From: Bacteroidia bacterium
GTDB lineage: Bacteria; Bacteroidota; Bacteroidia; J057
Assembly: GCA_022760475.1 (NCBI GenBank)
Contig: JALEFZ010000055.1
Location: 62,001-126,000, forward strand
Direction: 5' to 3'
Length of the DNA: 64,000 nt
Of the stretch, positions 35,870 through 44,489 are shown one piece after another (the stretch's first letter is position 1; every line of letters begins with the position of its first letter). The position numbers and the translations under genes are program-made. The notes beneath the pieces are model-generated. The model did no database searches, had not been told where the DNA came from, and was given only the letters and a program-made list of their open reading frames with translations.

Positions 35870-37576
35870 ATGAATAAGATCTTCCCATTATTTGGCTCCC
35901 TTAAAAATTACAAAAGAGGAGATTTCAGGAGAGATCTTTTTGCAGGAATAACCGTAGGTGTTTTGCTTATCCCCCAGGGAATGGCCTATTCCCTGCTGGC
36001 AGGACTTCCTCCTATATATGGCCTGTATGCCTCTACCTTACCGATTATCATTTATGCACTATTGGGTACTTCTCGGCAACTTTCGGTCGGGCCTATGGCC
36101 ATGATTTCCTTACTTGTGTTAAGTGGGGTCAGCCAACTGGAAAGCAGTGGCCCTGAAGAATACCTTCAATACACCATTTTATTGGCCTTAATGGTAGGAA
36201 TCATGCAGACCCTGATGGGCTTCCTAAAATTGGGCTTTCTGGTCAATTTTCTATCAAGACCTGTGATCACAGGGTTCAATAATGCAGCCGCCATCATCAT
36301 TGCCCTAAGTCAGATGAAACACCTCCTGGCCATTGAACTTCCCAGAGGAAAAACACACGAACTCTTCATAGGAATCTTTGAGAACTTTCAGGATATACAT
36401 TTACCCAGCTTTGTCATGGGTTTGGTGGCCATTATCTTACTTTATTCCCTCAAAAAAATCAACAAACAAATTCCAGGCCCTTTAATTGTGGTATTTTTGG
36501 GAATCATGCTTGTCTACCTGGGAGGATGGGATGAAAAAGGCATTCTGATAATCAAGGATATTCCGGAAGGACTTCCCTTCATCGTCTTACCAAAATTCAA
36601 CCTGGAATCCATTGAAGCCCTTCTCCCAACTGCTGCTGTGATTTCTATAATTGGATTCATGCAGTCAATAGCAGTGGCAAAAGCCATTCAGGACAGGCAC
36701 AGAAATTACGAGATCACGCCCAATCGAGAATTGATTGCCCTGGGATTTTCCAATATTGGAGCTGCGCTATTTAGTTCTTTCCCTGTTTCAGGTGGCATGT
36801 CTCGTAGCGCCGTAAATGACGATGCAGGTGCCCAAACAGGTATCGCATCTATCATAGCAGCTATATTGGTACTGCTTACCCTACAATTTTTTACCACATA
36901 CTTTTATTACCTGCCATACACTATCCTTGCAGCGCTGATCATGGTGTCTGTAATTGGTATGGTAAATATCAAGGAAGGCAGGGAACTGTGGCGAACCAAC
37001 CGGGTGGACTTCTTTCTCTTTATAGTTACGGCATTGGCAACACTTTTCTGGGGAATAGAACAAGGCATCCTTTTGGGAATTGGCCTTTCTCTCATCATGG
37101 TGTTCTACAATGTTTCCTACCCCCATGTAGCCGAACTGGGCTGGGTACCTGGAACCAAGGAATATCGCAACCTGAAGAGGTTTTCAAATCTTGAAACCTA
37201 TGAGGAAGTCCTTATCATGCGTTTTGATGCTCCCCTTTACTTTGCCAACCTGAATTATTTTAAGGAAAAACTAGCCAAATACCTTGAAAAAAAACCCAAT
37301 GCCCATCACGTTATCCTGGACTTTAAACCTGTGAACCATATTGATTCCAGTGCCATTTATATGATGAAAGACCAGATCAAAGTCATGGGAGAAAAAGGGA
37401 TCAAGCTATATTTTGCGGATGTTAAAGGACCTGTCAGGGATATGCTCAAAAGTACAGGAATCATGGACATGATCGGCGAGGATAAAATCTTTCTGAATGT
37501 TCACAAAGCAATCCAGCGCATTCAGGGAAATGAAGAAATTCATTCACACCCCTATGCAACCCAAAGTTTTAAATGA
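35870..37576 (+). CDS. SulP family inorganic anion transporter with STAS domain
   Basis: The ATG at 35870 gives 568 residues; a TTG six codons upstream is the other option. The protein has a SulP transmembrane domain (about 20-410) with the family signature in IPQGMAYSLLAGLPPIYGLYAS (given in part) and the helix containing NNAAAIIIALSQ. A cytoplasmic STAS domain (about 440-555, VILDFKPVNHIDSSAIYMM) completes it. SulP proteins move sulfate, bicarbonate or related anions across the inner membrane, usually with Na+ or H+. The next genes form a sulfite oxidation set, so sulfate as substrate is attractive, but the 415-bp gap means they need not be one operon. Confidence 0.93.
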   Translation: MNKIFPLFGSLKNYKRGDFRRDLFAGITVGVLLIPQGMAYSLLAGLPPIYGLYASTLPIIIYALLGTSRQLSVGPMAMISLLVLSGVSQLESSGPEEYLQYTILLALMVGIMQTLMGFLKLGFLVNFLSRPVITGFNNAAAIIIALSQMKHLLAIELPRGKTHELFIGIFENFQDIHLPSFVMGLVAIILLYSLKKINKQIPGPLIVVFLGIMLVYLGGWDEKGILIIKDIPEGLPFIVLPKFNLESIEALLPTAAVISIIGFMQSIAVAKAIQDRHRNYEITPNRELIALGFSNIGAALFSSFPVSGGMSRSAVNDDAGAQTGIASIIAAILVLLTLQFFTTYFYYLPYTILAALIMVSVIGMVNIKEGRELWRTNRVDFFLFIVTALATLFWGIEQGILLGIGLSLIMVFYNVSYPHVAELGWVPGTKEYRNLKRFSNLETYEEVLIMRFDAPLYFANLNYFKEKLAKYLEKKPNAHHVILDFKPVNHIDSSAIYMMKDQIKVMGEKGIKLYFADVKGPVRDMLKSTGIMDMIGEDKIFLNVHKAIQRIQGNEEIHSHPYATQSFK

Positions 37577-37590
37577 TCCATTGACCCATA

Positions 37591-37974
37591 TATGACAAAA
37601 TTCTAATGTAACAATTGTCACAAGCCTTGATGTATGAATCAATTATGTTAGAATTTAAGTAGTTGAGCATATTGAATTCGGGATCTTTTGGAGTCAGTTT
37701 TTTCAAAAGCCAAGGAAAAAATGTAGATAAAGTGGTGCTACATCGAGGCTTTTTGACGCTGGATTTTGAGAAAAATAGCTCAAAGGATGCCGAAATGAGA
37801 TTACTCGACTACTTAATTATACATGTGTTGAACGAGAAAATCCAGAATTTTGTCACCGAGCAGAAAGGTAGAGATTCACATCTTGGCAAGCTAATTTCAT
37901 AACCCATGGTTATCGCCCATTTCTGTCTGATAAGCGAATTTCCTTTGAAATCCTCGATTTTATGACAAAATTCT
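37591..37974. repeat. Three copies of TGACAAAATTCT upstream of the sulfite operon
   Basis: The 14-bp sequence TATGACAAAATTCT occurs at 37591-37604 and 37961-37974. A 12-bp inverted copy, AGAATTTTGTCA, is at 37844-37855. The last copy ends 17 bp before the molybdoenzyme start. The spacing and mixed orientation suggest regulator binding sites; the outer pair could also be remains of a flanking duplication. Confidence 0.5.
37663..37902 (+). CDS. Doubtful small ORF, 79 residues
   Basis: The only in-frame start near the 5' end is TTG at 37663; the first ATG is about 44 codons in. The predicted product is charged and mixed (FKSQGKNVDKVVLHRGFL then a helix RLLDYLIIHVLNEKI) and I recognise no family. 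It lies inside a 415-bp gap and contains the inverted copy of the TGACAAAATTCT motif. It may be a real small protein, a gene remnant, or chance; without it the gap would hold only the motif copies. Confidence 0.3.
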   Translation: MSILNSGSFGVSFFKSQGKNVDKVVLHRGFLTLDFEKNSSKDAEMRLLDYLIIHVLNEKIQNFVTEQKGRDSHLGKLIS

Positions 37975-37991
37975 GAAAGACTTCCTACTAC

Positions 37992-39305
37992 ATGAAAAAG
38001 AAATCATCAATCGGTATAAACGAACTATACCAAAAATACCCGGAGGAGGCAGACAAACTACTCTGGGGCAGAGAAAGCAACAAGAACTCAAGAAGGGGCT
38101 TCTTAAAAAAAGGAGCTTTGATGTTTATGGGGTCAATTTTAGGAGGGAAAGTGGTTTTTGGAGAACATATGCCTGCAAATTTGATCCCTGCAGGAATATT
38201 TGACTTACAAGATGGCCCCATTCAAGGGAAGCATCCGGGCCTATTGGTTCTCAATGACCGTCCGGTAAATGCAGAAACACCTGCCCATCTATTGGATGAT
38301 TTTCAGACCCCCGCTGATGTTCTTTTTGTTAGAAATAATGGCATTCCTCCCCAAAACATCAACCCACAAAGCTGGACCCTTAGCATTGAAGGAGAATCTG
38401 TCAATCAAAAGAAAACATATACCCTGGAAGAACTCAAATCCAGGTTCCAACATTACTCTTATCACCTGACCCTTGAATGTGGGGGCAATGGGCGCTCCGA
38501 ATTCAATCCGCCAGCCAAGGGAAATCAATGGACGACAGGTGCTGTTGGCTGTCCAAAATGGACTGGGGTTCGACTGAAGGACGTCCTTAATGACGTTGGG
38601 ATTAAGTCAGATGCAGTCTACATAGGATATTATGGAAAGGATACCCACCTGAGTGGTGATCCTGACAAAGTGGTAATTTCCAGAGGCGTTCCCATTTCCA
38701 AAGCCATGGAAGACGAGTCTCTAATTGCCTGGGCCATCAATGATGAGGAACTTCCCTTGATGAATGGCAATCCCCTCCGCCTTGTTTTTGGAGGTTGGCC
38801 TGCTTCTACATCAGGAAAATGGTTGAGCAAAATTGTCGTCCGAAACAAGGTTCACGATGGCCCTAAAATGACAGGCTATTCCTACAGGGTTCCTTGCAAA
38901 CCCGTAGCTCCAGGAGCTAAAGTTCCTGAAGAAGAGATGTGTATCATCGAATCCATGCCCGTCAAATCCTTGATTACCTACCCCAAAAGTGGTGGGATGC
39001 TCAAACTGGGTAGAGAATTGCAAATTCGTGGCAAAGCCTGGGCTGGCGACCTTTTAGTAAAAAAGCTTCAGGTATCCATTGATTTTGGAAAAACCTGGCA
39101 GGATGCCAAACTCAATCCTCCCCCAAACAGACTTTCCTGGCAAAGTTGGGAAGCTAAGGTCAAATTCCCTGAGAAAGGATATTTTGAAGTATGGGCCAAG
39201 GCTACTGATAGCATGGGAATTTCCCAGCCTATGATTGTTCCTGGTTGGAACCCCAGGGGCTACCTGAACAATGCCTGTCATCGAATTGCCATTCGCGTTA
39301 CCTAA
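37992..39305 (+). CDS. Sulfite oxidase-like molybdopterin enzyme, Tat-exported
   Basis: This 437-residue protein has an N-terminal helix, then a twin-arginine motif (SRRGFLKKGA at about 34-43). Next comes the sulfite oxidase Moco domain with FVRNNGIPP and the Mo-ligand cysteine in TLECGGNGR (Cys at about 163). The C-terminal part is the Ig-like Mo-co dimerisation domain (about 310-430), with segments such as VSIDFGKTWQDA and PGWNPRGY(L)NN near the end. Members oxidise sulfite to sulfate in the periplasm. The cytochrome gene starts 11 bp later and the rhodanese 3 bp after that, a compact operon that fits a SorAB-like respiratory sulfite dehydrogenase. Confidence 0.93.
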   Translation: MKKKSSIGINELYQKYPEEADKLLWGRESNKNSRRGFLKKGALMFMGSILGGKVVFGEHMPANLIPAGIFDLQDGPIQGKHPGLLVLNDRPVNAETPAHLLDDFQTPADVLFVRNNGIPPQNINPQSWTLSIEGESVNQKKTYTLEELKSRFQHYSYHLTLECGGNGRSEFNPPAKGNQWTTGAVGCPKWTGVRLKDVLNDVGIKSDAVYIGYYGKDTHLSGDPDKVVISRGVPISKAMEDESLIAWAINDEELPLMNGNPLRLVFGGWPASTSGKWLSKIVVRNKVHDGPKMTGYSYRVPCKPVAPGAKVPEEEMCIIESMPVKSLITYPKSGGMLKLGRELQIRGKAWAGDLLVKKLQVSIDFGKTWQDAKLNPPPNRLSWQSWEAKVKFPEKGYFEVWAKATDSMGISQPMIVPGWNPRGYLNNACHRIAIRVT

Positions 39306-39316
39306 AGCAACTACCC

Positions 39317-39784
39317 ATGGAGAAGAAGAATTTTGCAACGGAAGAAAATAAATTATTGAACCTGACCATGCTGGCAATGGGAATTACCTTTTTGGGACTC
39401 CTTGCCGGCTTCATGATCATATTCATCCTACAAAATCCTGATTTCGGCAAAGCTGATCCCGATGAACTGGCAAAAACTGAAGAAAGTCAGGAAGATCTCA
39501 TCGTAGATGGCAAAGACCAGGCGACAGGATTTGTTGCCGAAGGGGACTATCTTTTGGTAAAAACTACCTGTACGGCCTGTCATTCCAGCAAATTGGTGCT
39601 GCAAAACCGAGCAACAAGGGAAGGCTGGAAAGAAATGATTGTCTGGATGCAGGAAACACAGAAACTCTGGGATTTAGGGGAAAACGAGGACAAGATCCTT
39701 GATTACCTGGCTAAATACCAGGGACCTGTTAAGAAGGGAAGGCGTTCTCCGCTGGAAGTCGAGGAATGGTATGTGATTGAATAA
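39317..39784 (+). CDS. Membrane-anchored mono-haem cytochrome c, SorB-like
   Basis: The ATG at 39317 gives 155 residues; a longer frame from 39245 runs inside the upstream gene and is rejected. One transmembrane helix (about 16-38) anchors the protein. A linker rich in Asp/Glu follows, then a c-type haem site CTACH with the haem domain continuing to WKEMIVWMQETQ, whose Met residues are likely axial ligands. It sits directly behind the sulfite oxidase gene and probably accepts its electrons. Haem domain size and tail resemble the small cytochromes paired with SorA in other Bacteroidota and Proteobacteria. Confidence 0.85.
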   Translation: MEKKNFATEENKLLNLTMLAMGITFLGLLAGFMIIFILQNPDFGKADPDELAKTEESQEDLIVDGKDQATGFVAEGDYLLVKTTCTACHSSKLVLQNRATREGWKEMIVWMQETQKLWDLGENEDKILDYLAKYQGPVKKGRRSPLEVEEWYVIE

Positions 39785-39787
39785 AAA

Positions 39788-40723
39788 ATGTATCGACACT
39801 ACTACATGATCGCATGGATTCTCCTCATATGCTGGGGAGCACTTTCCTGTGCCTCTCCTAGAGATAATACTAGAACCCAATCCTGCCTATCCGTTCCAGT
39901 GCTTGTGGAACCTGAATTTATTTTCAATAGAATCAGTACGCGGAATCCTACTTTTATCCTTGAACTCGGGAAAAATTCTCCCTTCATCAAAGGGCATATC
40001 CCTGGAGCAAAAAGAAGCTGGAGAACTGCCTACTCCGACATGGATAACTATCCTTATGGGGGAATGAAAGCAGATAGCCAGCAGATCAGAATGCTGCTCC
40101 AAGCCAAAGGACTGAATAAAAATGATTCCCTTTTCCTCTATGACCGCAAAGGGAATGTAGATGCAGCCAGGTTCATGTGGATCCTAAAAACATATGGTTT
40201 TCACAACTCTTTTTTGATAAATGGAGGCTGGGAGAAATGGAAAAAACGGGGATTTCCTGTAGACAGTTTGGAAGAAACAAAAGGCAAAAGGGGAAATTTC
40301 TCATTCAAAGAAGACCAACAAAAAAACGAAACTGTAATTGTAATTGGCCAGGTAGAAGAAGCGCTGTCCGATAGCAATTGGATCATCCTTGACAACAGAA
40401 GTTTGGACGAATTTTCAGGAAGGATCATGAAAAAGGGGGCTTTCAGAAAAGGCCGCATTCCTGGAAGCATTCACCTAGACTGGATTGATATGATCAACAT
40501 TAATGAAGATCACAGCTTCAAAAAATGTGAAGAAATTGAACTTATTCTACAGGAAAAAGGAATATTACCCTCGAAAAAGATCATCACATACTGCCATTCC
40601 GGAGTCAGGTCCGCCCATATGGTTTTTGTATTAAGGGAAATCATGGGCTACCCTTACGTCTGGAATTATGATGGTTCCTGGACTGAATGGAGTTACTTTC
40701 ACGAACTACCAATTGCTATGTAA
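39788..40723 (+). CDS. Two-domain rhodanese (thiosulfate sulfurtransferase-like) lipoprotein
   Basis: This 311-residue protein has a lipoprotein signal (lipobox ALSC at about residue 20). Two rhodanese domains follow: the first (about 30-165, HIPGAKR, then LYDRKGNVDAARFMW) lacks the active cysteine, as usual for tandem rhodaneses. The second (about 175-305) has YCHSGVRSAH with the catalytic Cys at about 269. Such enzymes transfer sulfane sulfur, for example from thiosulfate to cyanide or thiols, releasing sulfite. It starts 3 bp after the cytochrome gene, so sulfite released here could feed the co-encoded sulfite oxidase; that link is inference. Confidence 0.9.
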   Translation: MYRHYYMIAWILLICWGALSCASPRDNTRTQSCLSVPVLVEPEFIFNRISTRNPTFILELGKNSPFIKGHIPGAKRSWRTAYSDMDNYPYGGMKADSQQIRMLLQAKGLNKNDSLFLYDRKGNVDAARFMWILKTYGFHNSFLINGGWEKWKKRGFPVDSLEETKGKRGNFSFKEDQQKNETVIVIGQVEEALSDSNWIILDNRSLDEFSGRIMKKGAFRKGRIPGSIHLDWIDMININEDHSFKKCEEIELILQEKGILPSKKIITYCHSGVRSAHMVFVLREIMGYPYVWNYDGSWTEWSYFHELPIAM

Positions 40724-40802
40724 CCCTGGATACAAGGTAATTTCCAACAAAAACTATATTTATCGGTATTAAAGCTGATTGATAAATCATCCGAAAATTC
40801 AC

Positions 40803-41840
40803 ATGAATAGATACTGGACGAAATTCGTAGAAGGATATGAAGGCTATGCCAACTACCTTTGGAAGGAGATCACCTTTCAAATCCAACCCATTTGGCATAA
40901 TTACTTCTGGATGCTGATTGTAGTGTCTTTATTTTTCTTTGGTTTGGAAGTTGCCAAACCCTGGAGAAAAGACCAGGCAAAATTCCGACAGGACTTCTGG
41001 CTGGATTTCTTCTATATGTTTTTCAATTTCTTCCTCTTTTCACTTATCATCTTCAACGCCTCCTCGGCAGTAGTGGTTAACCTGTTCAATGATGGCATCA
41101 TAGCCTTGACGGGCTTTGACTTGCAAGCGTTCAATCCCATAACTACCTGGCCACTTTGGGCGGTATTTCTCCTGGGCTTTGTGGTAAAAGACTTTGTCCA
41201 GTGGTGGATACATCGCTTGTTGCACAGATCACCTACTCTCTGGGAGTTTCACAAGGTACATCACAGTGTAGCAGAGATGGGTTTTGCGGCTCATTTGAGG
41301 TATCACTGGATGGAGAATGTGGTGTATCGCACACTTGAGTATATCCCCCTGGCATTATTGGGAGTAAATCTCCCCGATTTCTTCCTGATACACATATTCA
41401 CCTTGGCGTGGGGACACTACAATCATGCAAACCTGAAGGTAGATGGCCGGGTAACAGGGGGAATTGTAGGCGGATTACTCAGCTTAATGATAGCAACGAC
41501 AGGTGATTTTTCTCTGGCTAATTTAGAGATTGCAGGCATTACCTTTGGGGGAATTCTGGTAGGGGCATTCGGACTCGGCCCTTACATGAAATATATCTTC
41601 AATAGCCCTGAAATGCACATGTGGCACCACGCCTACGAAATACCGCAAGAAAGGCATACAGGGGTGAATTTTGGACTTACACTTGCCATTTGGGACTACA
41701 TTTTCCGGACGGACTACATTCCCTATGATGGCAAAGACATCAAATTGGGCTTCCCTGGTGTAGAGGAATATCCCCAATCATTTGCCCAACAAAACCTTCA
41801 TGGATTTGGACTTACAAAGCACGAAAGGAGCAGTAAATGA
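40803..41840 (+). CDS. Fatty acid hydroxylase superfamily (sterol desaturase-like) membrane enzyme
   Basis: The ATG at 40803 (345 residues) is preferred to an upstream TTG at 40779. About five membrane helices are visible (near 35-60, 75-100, 125-145, 195-220 and 240-275). The di-iron histidine motifs are present and in order: HRLLH (about 144-148), HKVHH (about 157-161), HYNHAN further on and MHMWHH near the C-terminus. Members hydroxylate or desaturate lipids, carotenoids or sterol-like molecules in the inner membrane. The gap to the rhodanese gene is 79 bp; no functional link to sulfur metabolism is apparent. Confidence 0.9.
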   Translation: MNRYWTKFVEGYEGYANYLWKEITFQIQPIWHNYFWMLIVVSLFFFGLEVAKPWRKDQAKFRQDFWLDFFYMFFNFFLFSLIIFNASSAVVVNLFNDGIIALTGFDLQAFNPITTWPLWAVFLLGFVVKDFVQWWIHRLLHRSPTLWEFHKVHHSVAEMGFAAHLRYHWMENVVYRTLEYIPLALLGVNLPDFFLIHIFTLAWGHYNHANLKVDGRVTGGIVGGLLSLMIATTGDFSLANLEIAGITFGGILVGAFGLGPYMKYIFNSPEMHMWHHAYEIPQERHTGVNFGLTLAIWDYIFRTDYIPYDGKDIKLGFPGVEEYPQSFAQQNLHGFGLTKHERSSK

Positions 41841-41858
41841 TAGTGGCCGGGTACATTA

Positions 41859-41986
41859 AGATCCTTCGCTGAAGCTCCAGATGACATGCTGTCATTGGTT
41901 CATACATGCTACCAGCACAGACTCCCCAGAAACGAAGTTGTCATTCCGATGAGGAAGGCCATTAGCCGAGCGAGGAGGAACCTCAA
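41859..41986. repeat. Intergenic palindromic repeat element, GTCATTCCGA type
   Basis: The gap between convergent genes holds a left arm (41859-41886, ATCCTTCGCTGAAGC...ATGACA) and a right arm (41939-41985, TGTCATTCCGATGAGG...CGAGCGAGGAGGAACCTC) that are imperfect inverses, plus an exact ATGACA-TGC-TGTCAT palindrome at 41881-41895. The TGTCATTCCGA...GAGGAA..CTC wording resembles interspersed intergenic repeats I know from Bacteroidota genomes. The right arm runs into the last codons of the ComM-like gene (stop at 41983). There is no ORF inside. Confidence 0.55.
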
Positions 41987-43191
41987 CGCAATGGCTTTTT
42001 CATGTAATGAATGGCTTCAGCTACATGATATAGCAAAGGCTGAGCCTCTCCCACGCGATCAGCGATGCTCCTAGAGACACGCAGAACCTGCGAAGTCAAT
42101 TTTGGATCAATCCCCTGCTTCTTCAAGGAAATGTTCAGCAGCATCTTTGTTTGAGCATCAAGCTGGACCCATTCTTTGATTTGCTCAGCATTCAGATCTC
42201 CATTGCCAAAAAGAATGGCCGTTTTAGTTCTGCCCTGATTATGATTTGAGAATCGCCCTTCCTGAATTTTGAAGGCTTGCTCAACTCTCTCTCGAATTTC
42301 AAGGCTGGATTCAAGCTCCTCAAAACGCAGATGATCTTCAGCTTCAATGATGGGGACTTCCAAAAAGAGGTCGAAAAATGGAGTCAATTTATCAGAATGT
42401 TCAGGCTTGGTTGAAGTAGCAACAATCATGGGTCGGCAGGCAGCCACTCGCTCAAAGTAGAAAATATTGCCGGTGGCAAGTACCTCACTGATAAAGTGTT
42501 GAGTTTCCTCACCGACTTCTGCCATGTCCTGAATCCAAAGAATTCCCAAATGACTTCGGAAGAGCATTTGTCGGACTTCATCGATAGAAGTATAAGGGCC
42601 CATTTTCACCAAAGGTCGATGAGCAATCAAGCCCATTCCCTTTTTCATCTGACCAGTTTGGGAAAATCGTTTCGTAACTTCAAGTGCCTCCTGCAAACTC
42701 AACCTGGGCAAGGTCGCAGGAAGGTGTTCCACCAAGCGATCCTTCCCCGAACGGGGATCTCCGTAAAGGAAGGTATGATGCCGCCCAATGGCGGCTATTT
42801 CCAGCGCATGCTTGACGTTTTCATCTTCGATGATGTCTGCCATGTCGTTGGGAAGTTCTTCCTGCATAGCAGCAAAAATCTCCCTTGTATCCCTGATTAC
42901 AGCTTCTATTTGAATTTTCCCCTCCAAATACCCGATCAACTCATTTACATTTGAAACAGGAAGCACATCCAATTCATTCACGATCGCGGCTTCCTCGACC
43001 TGATCAGGATGAACAAAAATGCCCCTTTTGCCCTTTTTGCGAGCTGCGATGGCTTCAGACAAAAGTCCACTTATCCCCGAGATGATACCCAATTCATTGG
43101 CTACTGCCCCAAAAGCATACGCTTCCAAATGCTGTTTGGAAATTCTCCCTTCCTCATACAAACGCTCAAAAAATCGGTGATCGTAACTCAT
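41983..43191 (-). CDS. ComM/YifB-like protein with degenerate AAA+ motifs
   Basis: This 402-residue protein aligns by eye with the Mg-chelatase-like ComM family from about ComM residue 100 on: AVANELGIISGISGLLSEAIAA, then VKHALEIAAIGRHHTFLYG and the C-terminal RVSRSIADRVGEA (longer runs shortened). Ordinary ComM has about 500 residues and begins with a Lon-like domain, of which roughly the first 90 residues are absent. Motifs are altered: Walker A reads GDPRSGKD instead of GPPGSGKT, Walker B LWIQDMAEV instead of LFLDELPEF, sensor 1 lacks Asn, and the DR(F/I)D arginine finger is lost. It is therefore probably not an active helicase. Its ATG overlaps the MFS stop (ATGA), so it is translated with that gene. 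Confidence 0.8.
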   Translation of the reverse strand: MSYDHRFFERLYEEGRISKQHLEAYAFGAVANELGIISGISGLLSEAIAARKKGKRGIFVHPDQVEEAAIVNELDVLPVSNVNELIGYLEGKIQIEAVIRDTREIFAAMQEELPNDMADIIEDENVKHALEIAAIGRHHTFLYGDPRSGKDRLVEHLPATLPRLSLQEALEVTKRFSQTGQMKKGMGLIAHRPLVKMGPYTSIDEVRQMLFRSHLGILWIQDMAEVGEETQHFISEVLATGNIFYFERVAACRPMIVATSTKPEHSDKLTPFFDLFLEVPIIEAEDHLRFEELESSLEIRERVEQAFKIQEGRFSNHNQGRTKTAILFGNGDLNAEQIKEWVQLDAQTKMLLNISLKKQGIDPKLTSQVLRVSRSIADRVGEAQPLLYHVAEAIHYMKKPLR

Positions 43192-44489
43192 GCGATGTCT
43201 TGCTGAACTTCTTTAGCCCCTACTTTCGGAAATTTTTCCCTTAAGACAAACAGAACAGCAGCCGAAATTCCAATGATCACCCCCAATACACCCAGGGCAA
43301 ATACAATATTGGCTCCATTTTCATCTTTGGCAAAAAATGGAATGGCCAACATGCTCAGAAAACTCACCCGCATCATCACATTGACGATGTTGAAAAAGGA
43401 GTTGACCCTGCCAATCACTCGATTGGGAACAATCTTCACCAAATAGGTTATTCGCAAAATGCGAATTCCGGCATTACTAATGCCCAGCAAGTAGGCTGCC
43501 CCTAGCAAAAAGGCTACTGAGGCCATATTGGCCAGGGCAAAGTAGATCGAAGCTGCCAATATTTCCAGGAAAATAATCAGTTGAATGGGATGATCTTTTT
43601 TGATCCATGGCGCAAGGCCTAGCAGGCCAGCAGATATGGCCCCAAGGGCATAAACGCCCTTAAACGATGACAAGACAATGGCTGTCTCATGCAGCCAGTC
43701 CTTGACATAGATCGGAGATATAGCCTGGATATAAACCAACAGGGAAAAGAATACCGTATAGGAGGCAATGCCAAAAGTCAGGATGGCTTTTTCTGACAAC
43801 AAATACTCAAAACCCAGGCGAACCCTCTTGAGCAGCGAGCCTTCATCCACTGCCTCTCTCTTCTTCGCATCATAGGGAATCTGACTGATCAGAAAAAAGG
43901 AAATGATGTAAGTCAGGCCATCCATCAGAAAGATTTCCTGCAAAGACCAAGGCTCAATCGCCAGAAAGTCAGGCCACCAGGTAATCCCCTGTGAGCCTCC
44001 AATCAATATCCCTCCAACCATCATCCCCAGGAAATTCGTAGTCTGCCCCTGTACTTCCAAGGCAGAATTGACCTTGGCATAGGAGTCCCTGTCAAACAAC
44101 TCCTGGACCAGCGCATAGAGGTTTGGGTAATGGACATTATAAGTAAAAATCGTAGTCGTAAAGATCAGGGCAATCAAGGGAAAAGGAACATTTCCCATGA
44201 AAAAGCCAATCGAGGAAACCGTACACAAGATCACCGCATCAATGGCAGTCAAGCCCATAAAAAGATGCTTTCTGTTGTATTTGTCGATCAAAGTTCCTGC
44301 ATAAACCCCCCAAAACATCGAAAGCAGGGTCACAATCGCAACCATAGATGCATTCAGGAATTTACCATTCGGAATTTGAATCAGGTACCAAGGGATGGCT
44401 AACATCGTAATGCCCTGAGCAAAGCCGGAAATGGTATTCGCAGCAAAAAGGGGTATCAAAATGGGCAGTTGGGAGGGCTTTTTGGGCAT
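43188..44489 (-). CDS. MFS transporter (MFS_3 / EntS-like)
   Basis: This 433-residue membrane protein has about 12 hydrophobic helices. The first helices read LIPLFAANTISGFAQG and LAIPWYLIQ. The loop between helices 2 and 3 has the MFS signature-like GTLIDKYNRKHLF. A C-terminal half with GAISAGLLGLAPW, ending in a basic tail, fits the MFS_3 group of drug and siderophore exporters. The substrate is unknown. It is transcribed with the ComM-like gene, which begins within its stop codon. No regulator gene is adjacent; the plus-strand SUMF1-fold gene diverges 166 bp away. Confidence 0.88.
   Translation of the reverse strand: MPKKPSQLPILIPLFAANTISGFAQGITMLAIPWYLIQIPNGKFLNASMVAIVTLLSMFWGVYAGTLIDKYNRKHLFMGLTAIDAVILCTVSSIGFFMGNVPFPLIALIFTTTIFTYNVHYPNLYALVQELFDRDSYAKVNSALEVQGQTTNFLGMMVGGILIGGSQGITWWPDFLAIEPWSLQEIFLMDGLTYIISFFLISQIPYDAKKREAVDEGSLLKRVRLGFEYLLSEKAILTFGIASYTVFFSLLVYIQAISPIYVKDWLHETAIVLSSFKGVYALGAISAGLLGLAPWIKKDHPIQLIIFLEILAASIYFALANMASVAFLLGAAYLLGISNAGIRILRITYLVKIVPNRVIGRVNSFFNIVNVMMRVSFLSMLAIPFFAKDENGANIVFALGVLGVIIGISAAVLFVLREKFPKVGAKEVQQDIA

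Noticed and set aside
39245..39316. Longer start for the cytochrome gene
   Set aside because: It overlaps the end of the sulfite oxidase gene; the ATG at 39317 gives a clean membrane anchor.
43188..43191. Missing ComM N-terminus as a sign of frameshift or assembly error
   Set aside because: The ATG overlaps the MFS stop as ATGA, and upstream DNA codes for the MFS C-terminus in its own frame, so no hidden ComM start is present.
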